Origin: Pinus tabuliformis
Taxonomy: Eukaryota > Streptophyta > Pinopsida > Pinales > Pinaceae
DNA: 64,000 nt
Direction of reading: 5' to 3'
Assembly: GCA_031772625.1 (NCBI GenBank)
Contig: CM062810.1
Span: forward strand, 706,712,358-706,776,357
The notes below the pieces were generated by a model. It was not told where the DNA came from. It saw only the letters and a program-made list of their open reading frames with translations, and searched no databases. Shown here in pieces: positions 12,501 to 23,610 of the stretch. A program made the translations under genes and the position numbers. Numbering within the stretch: the first letter of the stretch is position 1; the number at the start of each line of letters is the position of its first letter.

Positions 12501-12820
12501 TAACAAAGCCTTCAGGTTTGATTTTCCTTCATATATGCAAATTTATGTTGTTATTAATGTTGAGAATTTAAGGTTGTATGAGCCTCCTTTGATTGAAGAT
12601 CAAGGAGATAATATTAAAATTCCATCTATTGAAGACTTTTCTCCAGAATTCCTTGATGAGCTACAACAAGACACTATACTTAACAGAAGAACAAGGACAT
12701 CAAAAAAGGGAAGTATCGATTATCTTCGAGTGGGGCTCAAGGGTACAAATCCTTTAAAAGCCAAATGGATAGAGTTTGGAAAGGTGAGGGAACTGTACCC
12801 TCACCTTCTGGACAATTGAA
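9540..12820 (+). pseudogene. element A pol region
   Basis: Parts in order: retropepsin around 9540-9910 (FDSGSQANLIS active-site motif); reverse transcriptase around 10090-10830 (YLDDIL box near 10540); RNase H around 10850-11330; integrase around 11500-12290 with an HHCC-like N-terminus and a core ending in the HPQTDGQT motif; and a C-terminal segment at about 12640-12820 resembling a chromodomain (ILNRRTRTSKKG to YPHLL). The chromodomain-like tail places it with chromoviruses. It is a fossil with several breaks. Confidence 0.82.
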
Positions 12821-12860
12821 AGTGATCTTTTGGGGTCCAAAAGGCTTCCAGTGGGGAGGA

Positions 12861-14020
12861 GTGATTATGTGCTCAAAATTAGGCTCAAAACTCAAATTGG
12901 CAGAATCTTGATAAACTTGGCTTCAGATCGAATTACTTGTCATCTTGATACCAACGGTGTGAATGACACTCGAATCCGAGCTCATATGAAGAAGTTAGAG
13001 CAAGTCAAATTTCAGGTTTGACTTGGACATATGGTAGGAGAAGATGACGTGGCAGGACTCTTCAACGAATGGGGAAGCGCCAAGTGGCAAGCCGCCATTG
13101 GCCCCACATTTCATAAGTTGCATATCACAGTAGGTTAGCGTTAAAAAATCGGCCCCAGAAAAAGACCAGGGTGTGATGCGATAATCGCAATCGGACATCG
13201 CAGAAGGGAAGTACTACAGAAATCGGCCCCCAGCATACCAGGTTGCGATGTGATAATCGCAATCACAGATCGCATAGTGCAAAGTCCCATATATATGTTA
13301 CCCCCTGACTCTATCGACTGCGATTTGTGATGGATCCTGGATGCGATAAGATTATGGGTTTCAGTTGATAGTTCCATCGGGTTCATTATTTATTGCATCG
13401 CATATTGCCCATGCTGCATTCACAAACCATAAGACTCGTCGGTTCTCACCGATTTCAATTTGCGATGGATCTGTTGGTGCTGATAGCTTATGGCCGCCAC
13501 GCGGCGAAATTCTCACCCAATTTGTACTTTTTGGAGTGAAATTGTAGGATCATGCCGGAAATGGTACAATTTGTGGAGCGAATATTGGGAAAACTAGGAG
13601 AGATCATAACTTCTTCAGTTTTCCACCAAATTGGATGTAAAAAGAGGCTAGATAGCCATTTTTGGACATTCCGGACTCATGGGAGTAGGTTTCAAAAGAA
13701 TTTGAGCATTTTCAACACATATTTTTACACTTTTGAGCATAATAGAGAGGCCCAAGCCATTGGAAGTTGGACCAAGGAGACGTAGCCCAGGAGGGTTGAA
13801 CTCCTTTATCATGTTCCTGTTGTAATGTGTTTTTGATGATGTTATGTACATGTTTATGCTGTTGTTCAGTCTCTTATTTATGTTTAATTGCTAATAAAAT
13901 TAACATAAAAACTCATTTTTCACTTGCAAAAATTCATGAATCTTTAAGCACAATGAAAGAATTTTGTTTCTAATTTGAGGAGGATCTTAGCACAATAATC
14001 TAATATTCTAAATCAGGTCA
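12861..14020 (+). repeat. 3' LTR of element A
   Basis: It begins TGATTATGTGCTCAAAATTA after the polypurine tract and ends AATCAGGTCA before the CTGTG duplication. It retains the GCGAT/ATCGC cluster (about 13170-13480), slightly better preserved than in the 5' copy. Confidence 0.88.
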
Positions 14021-15998
14021 CTGTGGAAGGAAAGGGACCAACACGTGCCAAAGTTCACAAATATTTTTCATACCATTTGCACGATGTTGAGTATCAAGGA
14101 TTCTGAATGAAATTTAGTACTCAAGTATCACGACTATCTACACAAGTACATCCAAGACGAGATGGAGTTCCTCGACATCTCCTCGCTTGGCACCACATGT
14201 TGATACACTATCAAGATCGAGCATAATTTTAAATAGAAGAAGTGAGACTTTGGATCGTTGAATCCGAAGAAAGGGAAAGACACCCCAAAACCAGAGAAAA
14301 AAGGATAAAGGCAAGATGGGGTGACCCAGGACAACCCATTGAAGCCGCAAGTAGTGAACAACACTACAAAGGAAAAGAAATACATAAGGAAATGGTGTGA
14401 ATTCCATAAGATCCCCACTAACAACACAAGTGAATGTCGAGCCAAGCAGTCAATGGTGGCTGAGCTGAAGGCTTCCGAGTCATATGCATGTTCTAGCTTT
14501 GAGTCATAACCCAACAAGGGGAATGACAAAGGGAAGCAGATTATTGATGCGAAGCCTAGTGCCACCATTGCCACCACCAAGATCCAAAAGTTTGAGCTTG
14601 AAGATCCGGAGGAGGGGGATCGACTCTTCTACTCACAAAAGTAGTTGAAGGGTTCTCTGCTCCAGTTCATTGTCAATAGTGGAAGCCAAAAGAACCTCAT
14701 TTCAGAAGAGGTCGTGAAGTGGTTTGGACTACTGATCACACCACACCCACACCCGTACACCATCGGGTGGCCTCACCAAGGACAAGATCTTCGCGTCAGC
14801 CAACAACGTCATTGTCCCTACAACATCAAGCCCTTCACAGATGAGGTACTATGTGATGTTGCTCCTCTTAAATTTTGTGATGTATTATTAGGCCAACCAT
14901 ACTTATGGAAGCATCATGTTATGCATGAGTCTAGGCCTCATGCTATTGTTATTTCTTTGGGCAACAATTTATACAAGATAACGAAGGTAGCACTGCCTAC
15001 CACCATCTCTCTAATATTTGGGAAGTAAAACACTAAGATCATTTCCGAGACTGGGAAATATTTCTTCCTTATGATCCACCCTCAGGGAAAGAAGAAGACT
15101 ATGGCCACATCCACAGCCTCTTGAGAGGGCTCCTCCGCATGACAGTAACAGATGGACAAGGTCATGGAGGAGTATAGGGAGATCTTCACCTCACCCACAG
15201 GGGTACCTGTACACTGTCAGTCTAAGCACTCCATCGATCTGACCCCAGACGCGGCGCTACCAAACGGATCGATCTAACAACACTATGTTCTGGAGAATGA
15301 TGAAATTAAGAGGCAGATTCAGGAGTTCTTACAGAAAGGACGCATTAGGCCAAGTTCATCACACTGTGGGAGCTCGATCATGTTGGTACAAAATAAATAT
15401 GACAACTGAAGACTCTGTATTCACTATCGAGCACTAAATAAGATCACTATCTGGAATAGGTATCCAATCCCACAGATTGATGACCTTCTGGACCAACTCA
15501 AGGGGGCCAAATATTTCAGCAAGATTGATTTGAAGTTTGGTTATCACCAGGTTCCAATCGAACTCTCTAATGTGTGGAAGATTACCTTTGAATCCAAGGA
15601 GGGCCTTTTCAAATGGCTGGTCATGCCTTTCGAGTTAGCGAATACCCCGCAACCTTTGTGAGGCTGATGGACGACATTTGGCGACCCTTTACCAACTCTT
15701 TCATGGCAGTGTATTTGGACGAAATCTTGATCTTCAACTAGAGTTGGAAATAGCACCTACACCATATTCAGGAGGTCCTCCAAACCCTGCAAAACCACAA
15801 GTTGTGTGCCAATTTGGATAAATTCACTTTTCGTATGACCTAGGTTCAATATCTCAGGTACATTGATGAGTAGGGTGTGCATGTGGACCTAGCCAAGATA
15901 CAAGTTATTCAAGATGGGCCAACCCCAACCATTCTAACAAAGCTACGCAACTTTCTCGGTCTTGTTAATTTCTACCGTAGGTTCGTGTTTGGTTTCTC

Positions 15999-17452
15999 TA
16001 ATATCAGGTGGTTCAACCGAATCTATGGTCAGGTGGTACGTGGAAGTCCCTGAATTGGTTGTCCTTTCATATGTTAATAAGAGTTATTTTCCTATTGTGA
16101 TTCCTGAGCACTTGTGTTGGTTATCATGTTCATGTTTATGGCTGGTTTTTCATCGCTTATATGTTGGTTATATGATATATCTTATATATGGCTCTTGACA
16201 TGTTTTGACAAGCTAATGAATGGTTTATGAATGCATGAGCTAACAAGTGTTATTGCAACTAGCTAGAGAGGGCATAAAGCCTTCTTGATGATTCTATGGT
16301 GAGATTATTGAATTAGTAAATAAATATGTATTTATAACCTACAGGTATAATGTACACAAAGTGTATGTATAAACTAGTAATTTGGACCTCCAACTTATCG
16401 CAATTGTAACTTTGGCATACATTATCTATTTGACTATCATAATACCTCGTTTTGAAGATCTTCATGAGAAGGCTGAAAAATATTAGAGCAAAACAAATTT
16501 TTGCGCTTTCCTAGTCTCTTCGTTTTCCCTGAAAATGTCATTTAGGCCCTTAAAATGACCTCAGTAGTTTAGGACGCGATAAACTGCCAAAAATAGAAAG
16601 TTGTGTTAAATTTAAGGATATTAAACTGAAAGGTAATAGTGGTGGGTCAAGTTAGGCTAATAACAATGTGATTATGTGTCACTCGGTGTTTGTATTCAAT
16701 TTTGGACATGTGGACCCCATTTTCCTACGAAGTTTACTAATGAAAAATCATTGCACAAATAGTTACAAATCATGGCATAAATATTGCAAATACATCTAGA
16801 AATTATGGCAAAAAAAATTGAGGCAGTTATCCATATAACACATAAAGGCTACAATAAGACCTTCAATGTTATGGTGCAATAAAATGTTTGAATTTTTTTT
16901 TCATAATATTGAAAAATAAATATTTCCTTTACAAAGTTAAACATTATAACTTGAAGTGGTCAATGCTAAACTAATAGTGATCAACAGACAAATCGATCGC
17001 TATAGACTTGCCTTGGTAGGGACTAATAAGGAAGTTGAAAAGAGAGAGAGCGAATAAGTATCGAGAAAAAAAAGATAAAAATAAAATGTTATTAAGAATT
17101 TTGGATAAATATAGGAGTTGAATATTGAGAGAAAAAATGTTTAATAAAATTTTGAAAATAAATATGTGAAATGAAATTAGTATAATGAAACATCTTTAAA
17201 TAAGGTTAATAATTAATTTAACTATTAAAATAAGAGAGTAATTGTTCACATTTAATTTTCCTTTTTTATAATATGATATAAACAATTTTTCCGAACATAT
17301 TTATTGATTTATTAAATACAAGAGTAATTATTATTTTTCATTTAATTTTTCCTTTTTATAATATGGTATAAACAATTTTGCGGAAAATATTTATTATAAT
17401 AAATAAATATGTGACAATATAATTAGTAATTAAATGTTTTATTTTATTTACT
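15999..17452. other. unassigned AT-rich DNA
   Basis: After the truncated reverse transcriptase of element B I see no recognisable gene. Between 17231 and 17395 a segment of about 75-90 bp (TTTAATTTTCCTTTTTTATA, then ATAAACAATTTT and ATATTTATT) is present twice in tandem with moderate divergence. The rest is AT-rich sequence without element ends. Confidence 0.5.
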
Positions 17453-18094
17453 AAAAAATGAAAATGTTAATTCTTCCCTGATCAGGGTGTGAGCAAGATC
17501 AAGCAGGCCCTACCCCTGCCAACAAATTAATTTGATGATGTTGACATGGTAGTCTTCCACCCTCTACATGCACGAGGCACATGGTATCGTGGATTCTCAC
17601 ATGCCTCTTCTTAATTGCATTCATGAAGGCGGCAACAACAACCTTGAACAAAATGTTTTGGGTTTTCACGCTAGTAAGTTTGGTAATTTTTTTGTTGGTA
17701 ATCCCCGACGACTCTGCCTTCGTCCAAGCAGCTTCGCAGCTTGGGGGAGGTGCACTTCCCGATCCTTCATCGGGTGTCGACCCATCCACCATCGCCTCAG
17801 ACTAGCGTTCATAGGTATGTTCTTTGTCCTAATTTTTGTCTCTCTGCGGTCATGGTTAATTCCCTAGTTTTGATGGTTTGTGAGACGAATGGAACTATGT
17901 TATACAAGATGGTTCAAAAGATTGTCTACTCGAAATCATATATGGAAATTGATGTTTTGTATGAGGGTTTCTCTGTTTGCTTTATGCCTATGTCTCTTTC
18001 TTTGGGAATTTTGTTGTTGCATATGGGTATTTGGTGGGCAGGGCCTTTGTCTTTCTCTTGGCCCTAGCCATGGTGCCATGGTGGTGGTTTCCCT

Positions 18095-18652
18095 TTGAAT
18101 GCTAGTAGAATAGTTTTTGAGACTTTTGGTTTTCAACATAATAGTGGATCGGATTTTTCTCATGGCCTCAACTACGCCGGGCAAAGAGGGACCCTTGTTT
18201 TTTGGTTCCAAAATTCTTTAAATATTTGGGTGGAAGTCTGCATTAGAGGGAGGAAATGGGTTTCAGTTAAGATGGGCTTATTACATTTGGTTAATGTGGC
18301 AGGTCCCCTGGTCCGATGTGACCCATCCTCGGGTTGGCTAACAAGGTCTTCACCTTTTGTCACCATTCATCTCCATAATCCTCAAACCATGGCTCATGCC
18401 GTTGTAGGAAAGGGAAAGGCCACTCGGGGCTCTCGCGGCCAAGGCAAGAAATCCCGAGGTGTGCTTGAGTCTCGTCTCACTAATGAACCTGAAGGTAAAC
18501 CTCGTGGCTACAAATATGTCTCCTGTATTATCAATGAATCTGACTCTGCATACCATGAGGATAGTTCAACCCAAGTCCACCAGCTGATAGAAGCTTGGGA
18601 AGTTGAGCTTAACCAACAAACTAGCCTTATGGATAGCGATATGGAAGATTAG
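18095..18652 (+). CDS. R2 main ORF, unknown basic protein
   Basis: This is a 185-residue open frame with no family I recognise. Residues about 100-125 hold a strongly basic Gly/Arg/Lys stretch (GKGKATRGSRGQGKKSRG) that could bind nucleic acid. The C-terminus is acidic (DSDMED). R1 has a corresponding basic stretch after MARPM and an acidic EEMED segment. The frame then stops, but similarity to R1 continues across the stop into the next open segment, so the original protein was probably longer. The start is not certain: coding-like sequence exists upstream (17568-18067) in other frames. Confidence 0.45.
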   Translation: MNASRIVFETFGFQHNSGSDFSHGLNYAGQRGTLVFWFQNSLNIWVEVCIRGRKWVSVKMGLLHLVNVAGPLVRCDPSSGWLTRSSPFVTIHLHNPQTMAHAVVGKGKATRGSRGQGKKSRGVLESRLTNEPEGKPRGYKYVSCIINESDSAYHEDSSTQVHQLIEAWEVELNQQTSLMDSDMED

Positions 18653-18727
18653 TAATTTCTGGAGTCGGACCTTGGACACTCATGGGGAAGAACTTCCCAG
18701 TATAAGAAAAACATCCCTATATATTAG

Positions 18728-18961
18728 ATGATGAAGAATCTCTTGGTGAAATCTTTGGCTTATATTCCTTCTGGTTCGACCTCGTGTTCTCACAGGTTCC
18801 CTGATTACAGCAAAGATCTCCAGCAGATCAAATTTCAGCTCCAAAGGCAAAATGGTCGCCTCAGCCGCATTGAACAACATATCCCATGTATCATGCACTC
18901 TAAGCTTCAAGGTTCCAGTGCGAATGATCTTGCTCATGTTGATTCGACTGATGTTGAGTAG
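18728..18961 (+). CDS. R2 C-terminal protein segment
   Basis: This is a 77-residue continuation of the R2 coding region. It starts at MMKNLLVKSL, which aligns with MKSLLGKAM of R1, and contains KFQLQRQNGRLSRIEQHIPC, which aligns with the R1 C-terminus. It is predicted helical and possibly coiled coil. One in-frame stop just upstream (before MMKN) and another at the end of the preceding segment separate it from the main frame, so this copy is broken. Its function is unknown. Confidence 0.45.
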   Translation: MMKNLLVKSLAYIPSGSTSCSHRFPDYSKDLQQIKFQLQRQNGRLSRIEQHIPCIMHSKLQGSSANDLAHVDSTDVE

Positions 18962-19251
18962 TTGGATATTTTCTGTTTAGTTTTATATGCAACAATCTTA
19001 TATTTTATATGTTCGTGCTTATAGTTATCTAGAATCTAGGAAGGTTTAGGACATACAAGCTTATATAGCTTGGATAGACAAGCTCATACTATTTTGTTTT
19101 TGGATGGCTTATCATGGTGTTAGGTGGCCCTCTAGGTAAGTTGAGACCACCTAACCACATAGTTTCTCGATGTAACTTGCCTGCTTTTTGAAAGATAATG
19201 AAAAGAAAGGTCCTACCTAGCTTAAAAAAAATGAAAATGTTAATTATAATA

Positions 19252-19286
19252 GTGTGTGTGTGTGTCTATATATATATATATATATA
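19252..19286. repeat. (GT)n(AT)n microsatellite
   Basis: A GT run followed directly by an AT run, immediately downstream of the R2 target duplication. Confidence 0.85.
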
Positions 19287-19435
19287 ATTTGTAAAAAATT
19301 ATGTATTTAAAAGTAACAAAAAAATTATATTAATTGATTACGAAAAGAAAGAAAATGAGATAATTGAAGTAATTGAAGTAATATTGTTTGACCATAGTTA
19401 TGAGTAAGTTAAGAGTTTCAAGTTTGAAACACTCG

Positions 19436-19855
19436 TCAAATTTGATTGTTTCTGGAGGAGGCAAGAGCGGGAGGGGTGCTTTTAGACCCCGGTGGAAAGG
19501 AAGAAATAAAGTTTGCATGGGGACTAAGGCAATCCACAAACAATGTAGCTGAGTATCTAGCCCTATGCTAAGGTATGAGATTGTCTAGGGAAATAGAAAT
19601 CAAAAGATTGATTGTCATTTAAGACTCTCTCTTGGTTTTACAACAATTGCCCAAGACAAAGAATGACAAGGATGCACCTAGAGACTCAATGCCATGCTGA
19701 ACTAACCAACAGTTGGAGACGTTTGAAGAAGTAGAGTTATTCCATGTATTAAGGGCACACAATAAAAACACAGATGAAATGGCCAACTTGGGAGCAACGC
19801 TACCCCAAGGCCACATGTTGATCAATGGAGAGACTAGGGGCATTCATCCCATACC
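19436..19855 (+). pseudogene. isolated RNase H-domain fossil
   Basis: The plus strand reads as a decayed RNase H-like domain of the plant retroelement type (Pfam RVT_3 kind). Visible parts are the TNNVAEYLAL segment, an IKRLIVI strand, a DSLLVLQQL segment and a C-terminal RAHNKNTDEMANLGA segment. The order and spacing fit the second RNase H of the Ty3 Tat lineage; a LINE RNase H is the alternative. No other domains of the parent element are recognisable nearby. It is heavily decayed, with several breaks. Confidence 0.55.
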
Positions 19856-21700
19856 ATGATCATGGAAGAATTAATAATTAAATAAATGTCACCGCGTCGA
19901 GGAAGGTTGGACACCTTGCAACAAGTCTAGGCCTTTAAGGCGTCAACACTTCCATTTTGTTTTTACAAGCATACAATACTAAAATGGAAATTAAGGAGGA
20001 GTGATCTTATATTCATTGTGATTAGACTCGGTAGGATGATAAGGGAGTGCAATCAGTAGAGTATGGTTATGAGAGAGGAGCTTAGAATCCAGGGGGAGGT
20101 CAGTTCAATAAGATTGACAGTGGTAGAAACCAAAATTGATAAAATTTAGGTGCTTATGGATATGGTGCAAGTAAAATTAGAAATTCTCATGGCTATGGCA
20201 AAGACCTTAGTAAAATTGGTAGCATAGGATCTTCCTGGGCATCCTCCAGTGGGGCACCTACGAGAAGAAAGAGAAATAGCAGTAGATACAACAATAAACC
20301 CAACTGAGAACGATAAGGAGCGTCTAACAAAGCAGAAGGAAGTAGGAGAGAGCCTCACCCCAAATCTATGTAACTAAATGTATTGCAATTATGTAGTTTT
20401 TGATAGTGTCTTTTGGAGGATATATAAATATAGTAGAATTATAATTGCTCAATTTAGTAGAAAGGCTATAAGGAAAAAATGTGTTGCAATCTGTATAGGA
20501 AAATGAAATGTAGCATTTAAATATCTATGTAAAAGGTTTTGATCTTGAAACCAAACAATTTCTCTATAATACCAAATAATCTATAATACCAAATACCCCT
20601 TATGTTGAAAAATAAAATAAAAAATTGATTATTTTAAAAAAAAAATTCACAATCAAGATTTGGTTTTTTTTACCACATTTGATAGCCAAATCACTAATAA
20701 AAAATAATTTACTGCGAAATTCCATATAATAAACCATATAAAAATAAAATACAAAGTTATTATATATAAATTATTATATACATAAAAATAATATTATAAG
20801 AAAATTAAATTAATATATTATATATATAAATTCTTATATACATAAAAATAATATAAAAAAATAATTACTTTTCACTAATTCACGAGTTTTAATAATATCA
20901 AATATATAAATTAAATAATTCTATTTTCATTTATCATTTTTTTTTTAATTTTTAATTTTATTTTTTTAATAAATATAAAATTAAAATAAATTTAATAATT
21001 AAATTAAATAATAAAATATTCAAAATCCGCACTTTGAAATCGACTCCCATAAAATTATTTATGTATTTTATTAAAAATCATAATCACTTATAACTTTTTT
21101 CATAATTTAAACTAATGATAATTATGTTAATTAAATAAAAATAAAAATTAATTAATTAAATTAAAATATAAATATATATATATATATATAGATATATATA
21201 TAAAATAAAAACCAATTAAATTAAATAGTAGCTCAATGTGTTAGAGCTCTTAGCTCTTCAAAACTCATTGATTCTAGTTGATTGATTGTGAGATTATGAA
21301 ATTCGCTACTCACTTTAGGTTAATATCAAATGCCATATGTCATTGCTCAAACTACCATTACGTCAAGCTCGACAACATATTCCAATCCAGGTGTGTGCTA
21401 CTTCTTGAATGTGGACAACAGATTTTGGTACAGGTGTGTGCTACCTCTTATTGTGGTAAAGAGTAATAAAAACTATGTTCATTTCACTCTGAAATTTATC
21501 TCAAATTTTTTTATATATTAAGATTTTTTCCCAAATTTTATAATTCCAAGTGGAATTTTTCATTTTTATTCGATTCAATCGCCCCAAGAGTATTTATAAT
21601 CTATCCTTTAACGGGCTCTAATATCTACGCTCTTACTGCTTAACTTAATATTTGCAAACACGTTGACATAATAAAAGAATTCAAAGAAACCAGATGTCCG
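19856..21700. other. AT-rich DNA, no gene seen
   Basis: The first 500 bp are less AT-rich and read weakly as helical coding relic (MDMVQVKLEILMAMAKTLVK near 20155) without an identifiable family. From 20560 the stretch is extremely AT-rich, with an AT microsatellite at 21172-21202. No RNA gene or element boundary was recognised. Confidence 0.5.
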
Positions 21701-22740
21701 ACTCTAAAAGAATGTTTTGGGTTTACACCATAAGTGCCAAAAATTACAAAATTACAAAATTTATTTTAAACATGAAGCAATGATCTCTTTTTATCATCAC
21801 GTGTTGGTGTCTCTGGAAGTGGAGGAATGCTTGCATCTTCCAGGACTCCAAGTCCCCTATCGCCTCTACGCTGGTTGTTATATCTGCAATGCTTCATCAG
21901 GCTTGAATAATTTTGGCTCCGCTCTTTATGTTTTCATTTATCTGGATCTATCTCTTCTTCTTATATAGTTTAATTGTTGCACCATGCGGAATTTCTTCCA
22001 CATCTTTTTGGAAGCTTATCTTGGTTATGTTTTGTTTTTCTCTGGATATCCTCATATGGTTCATGTTACAGGCCTGTATCAGCGGGCTTATGTGTTTTGG
22101 CTTTATATGTACCTGCTCATTATATTTCCTTAATATAATATATCTTGATTTTCTCTCTGAAAAAAAGAGTCGAATTAATTATTGGCTTGAACAAGGCAAG
22201 CAATTGGTTGAATAAGTGCCTCTGCACTATATGTGTAGTGCCTCAAAAACCATTGTTATCTTCTTTAAATATAATTTTTAAGATAGTTTACCATGTTTGA
22301 CAATAATTTTTTAATATGTTTTTGCCAGTTTTCAAGAGATAGAGTCACCTATGCCAAAGTTGGTTAACCGGTAGAAGCGGTGACCAGATTGCTAAAAGGG
22401 TGATCTTTATCGGGTCCCTAAGGCAGAGTCATCATTCAACTCTAAACACTTCGTTCCATGATCTCCCACAATTCAATCTTCACCACGTGTATTCTTTCCA
22501 CATGAGTAAGTTTTCCCTTCACAATCACGTGATGCACGATATTTCCAACCGCATTATTGCCCACCAGAAACAGTAAGAGAAGTTGCCGTGGAACTGAAGC
22601 CAAAGGTGAATCGTTGTGTTTCAATTGGTATCCTCTCTATTTGAGAAATAAAATCAGGAGCAACTTCTTCTGCCATGGTGCCTTCATGGTTCCTCTTGTA
22701 GTCAAATTTCGGGTTTAATCAAGAAAAAAAAATTACGCAG
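21701..22740. other. unassigned DNA
   Basis: A T-rich segment ends near 22160 in an A run after TTTTCTCTCTG, which could be a LINE 3' end, but I found no matching target duplication. On the minus strand at 22675-22555 a 40-codon frame starting MAEEVAPDFISQIERIP looks protein-like but stops at once; it is not recognised. Confidence 0.3.
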
Positions 22741-22781
22741 AGCGGGAGGGTGGGAAAATTCAAATTTAAATCCATGGCGAG

Positions 22782-22972
22782 TAAATTCAAAATTCAAATC
22801 ATGTACTCAATACCTATTCAGTCATATCGAAAATGCTCACCAATCAAGTACTTAAAGAGAATTTGTACAAAGTATGGGGAAAAGACATACCCGAGCGGGT
22901 CTATTGCACATTCCTCAAGGTCTCGCTTGCTCTAAAAGATGTAGCAATCAGAAAACGAATGATCATGGAGTA
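22782..22972 (+). pseudogene. exon-like segment of an unidentified gene
   Basis: The frame running from about 22782 to a stop at 22970-22972 is varied and protein-like, including VLKENLYKVWGKDIPERVYC and TFLKVSLALKDVAIRKRM. A plausible acceptor (CCTATTCAG at about 22811-22819) and a weak donor (GTAACA at about 22969) bracket it, so it could be an internal exon of about 150 bp. I do not recognise the family. Neighbouring relic segments at 23.2-23.6 kb and 26.4-26.8 kb could belong to the same or another host gene. Confidence 0.25.
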
Positions 22973-23234
22973 ACATGCATGCTCCTATAGCCATGCTTCG
23001 TCCTAATCGAGGGATGCAGAAAGTGTACGTAAGAGTATTAAATAATATACTAGCATTTGCATCAAAAGGGGCAAAGAAAAGCCAATAGCTTTTTTGGTTT
23101 TTTTTTTAATATATATATATGTGGGCATTGACAATGAAAACCATAGTGCTCAGAGCATATATTTAACCTAGGAAATTATCTTGCATATTTTGGTGGAAAA
23201 TATATTGATAAAACCATGTAGGTATCATATGTAA

Positions 23235-23605
23235 CAACCAGATGCCCTAGTTTGAACTGTACGATGATCATGCCCACGATGCTTTCTAATTTGACACATC
23301 ACCCTGATGCATGGAAGTCTTGGTTGTATGTTTTTCTTGGGAATTTGTTGGTAGAAAAAGAGGTTGGGACCTTCCTTTTTTTTAATTTGCACTTGGAAAG
23401 CATTGGGTCAATGTATTGTAGGTTGCAGTGCACACAAGAAAGCATTGAGGGCATTGTGAGCATATTAAGCAAGGAATCTCCAAGGAAAAAGGACATTTGT
23501 TTGTGGAGAGATATTTGGGACATTGATAACAAATCATGGTTTGAGTGGAGCACCATCTCCCTCTCTCATGGCCTATTGTCTATAGATGAAGTAATCATCT
23601 AGGAG
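23235..23605 (+). pseudogene. unidentified host-gene relic, left part
   Basis: A protein-like frame of over 115 codons (segments PTMLSNLTHHPDAWKSW, FNLHLESIGSMYCRLQCTQE, KKDICLWRDIWDIDNKSW) runs up to the insertion point of element D. I do not recognise the family; the composition is that of a globular or helical protein, not a transposase. The last piece (HGLLSIDEV) recurs after D at about 26440, where the frame seems to continue. The relic therefore predates D and was interrupted by it. Confidence 0.35.
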
Positions 23606-23610
23606 CTATA

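Larger units (their letters stand above)
6991..14020 (+). mobile_element. Ty3/gypsy chromovirus A, full length but broken
   Basis: This is a complete element of 7.0 kb flanked by the 5-bp duplication CTGTG (6986-6990 and 14021-14025), inserted in the gag region of B. LTRs lie at 6991-8137 and 12861-14020, the tRNA-Met primer-binding site at 8141-8152, and the polypurine tract TGGGGAGGAG at 12851-12860. Domain order is gag, protease, reverse transcriptase, RNase H, integrase and chromodomain-like C-terminus, the Ty3 chromovirus order. It carries roughly ten breaks. Over the first 130 bases the two LTRs differ at about one base in seven, many differences being C/T, so it is an old insertion with methylation-type decay. 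Confidence 0.88.
5777..15998 (+). mobile_element. Ty3/gypsy element B, old, truncated, split by element A
   Basis: The 5' LTR (5777-6371) is followed directly by a primer-binding site matching initiator tRNA-Met (6373-6384). A gag region lies at about 6590-6960 and resumes after the A insertion (14021-14530), with a zinc-knuckle-type KWCEFHK segment near 14390. A retropepsin-like region lies at about 14640-15010 and reverse transcriptase at about 15180-15990, ending shortly after the FYRRF-type motif. RNase H, integrase and the 3' LTR are not found in the window, so the 3' end is lost. It carries many breaks and is older than A. It belongs to the Ty3/gypsy superfamily; the clade is uncertain. 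Confidence 0.75.
17473..19230 (+). mobile_element. retroposon R2 (non-LTR, relative of R1)
   Basis: This 1.76-kb insert is flanked by the target duplication ATGAAAATGTTAATT (17458-17472 and 19231-19245) and ends in an A8 tail after CCTACCTAGCTTA. It begins with the perfect palindrome CCCTGATCAGGG (about 17476-17487), in the place where R1 has ACCTCGATCGAGGT. The 3' untranslated part (GGTGTTAGGTGGCC, then TTGAGACCACCTAACC) parallels R1. It encodes a basic, unrecognised protein with a C-terminal segment conserved in R1. No reverse transcriptase or endonuclease is seen, so it was presumably mobilised in trans by a LINE. Confidence 0.7.

Noticed and set aside
17473-17540. Hammerhead or other ribozyme at the R2 5' end (CTGATCAGG resembles CTGATGAG)
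   Set aside because: The conserved GAAA and cleavage-site parts are not present nearby; only the palindrome is supported.
21701-22180. Possible 3' end of a LINE (T-rich segment ending in an A run after TTTTCTCTCTG)
   Set aside because: No RT or RNase H coding seen upstream and no matching target duplication found around the A run.
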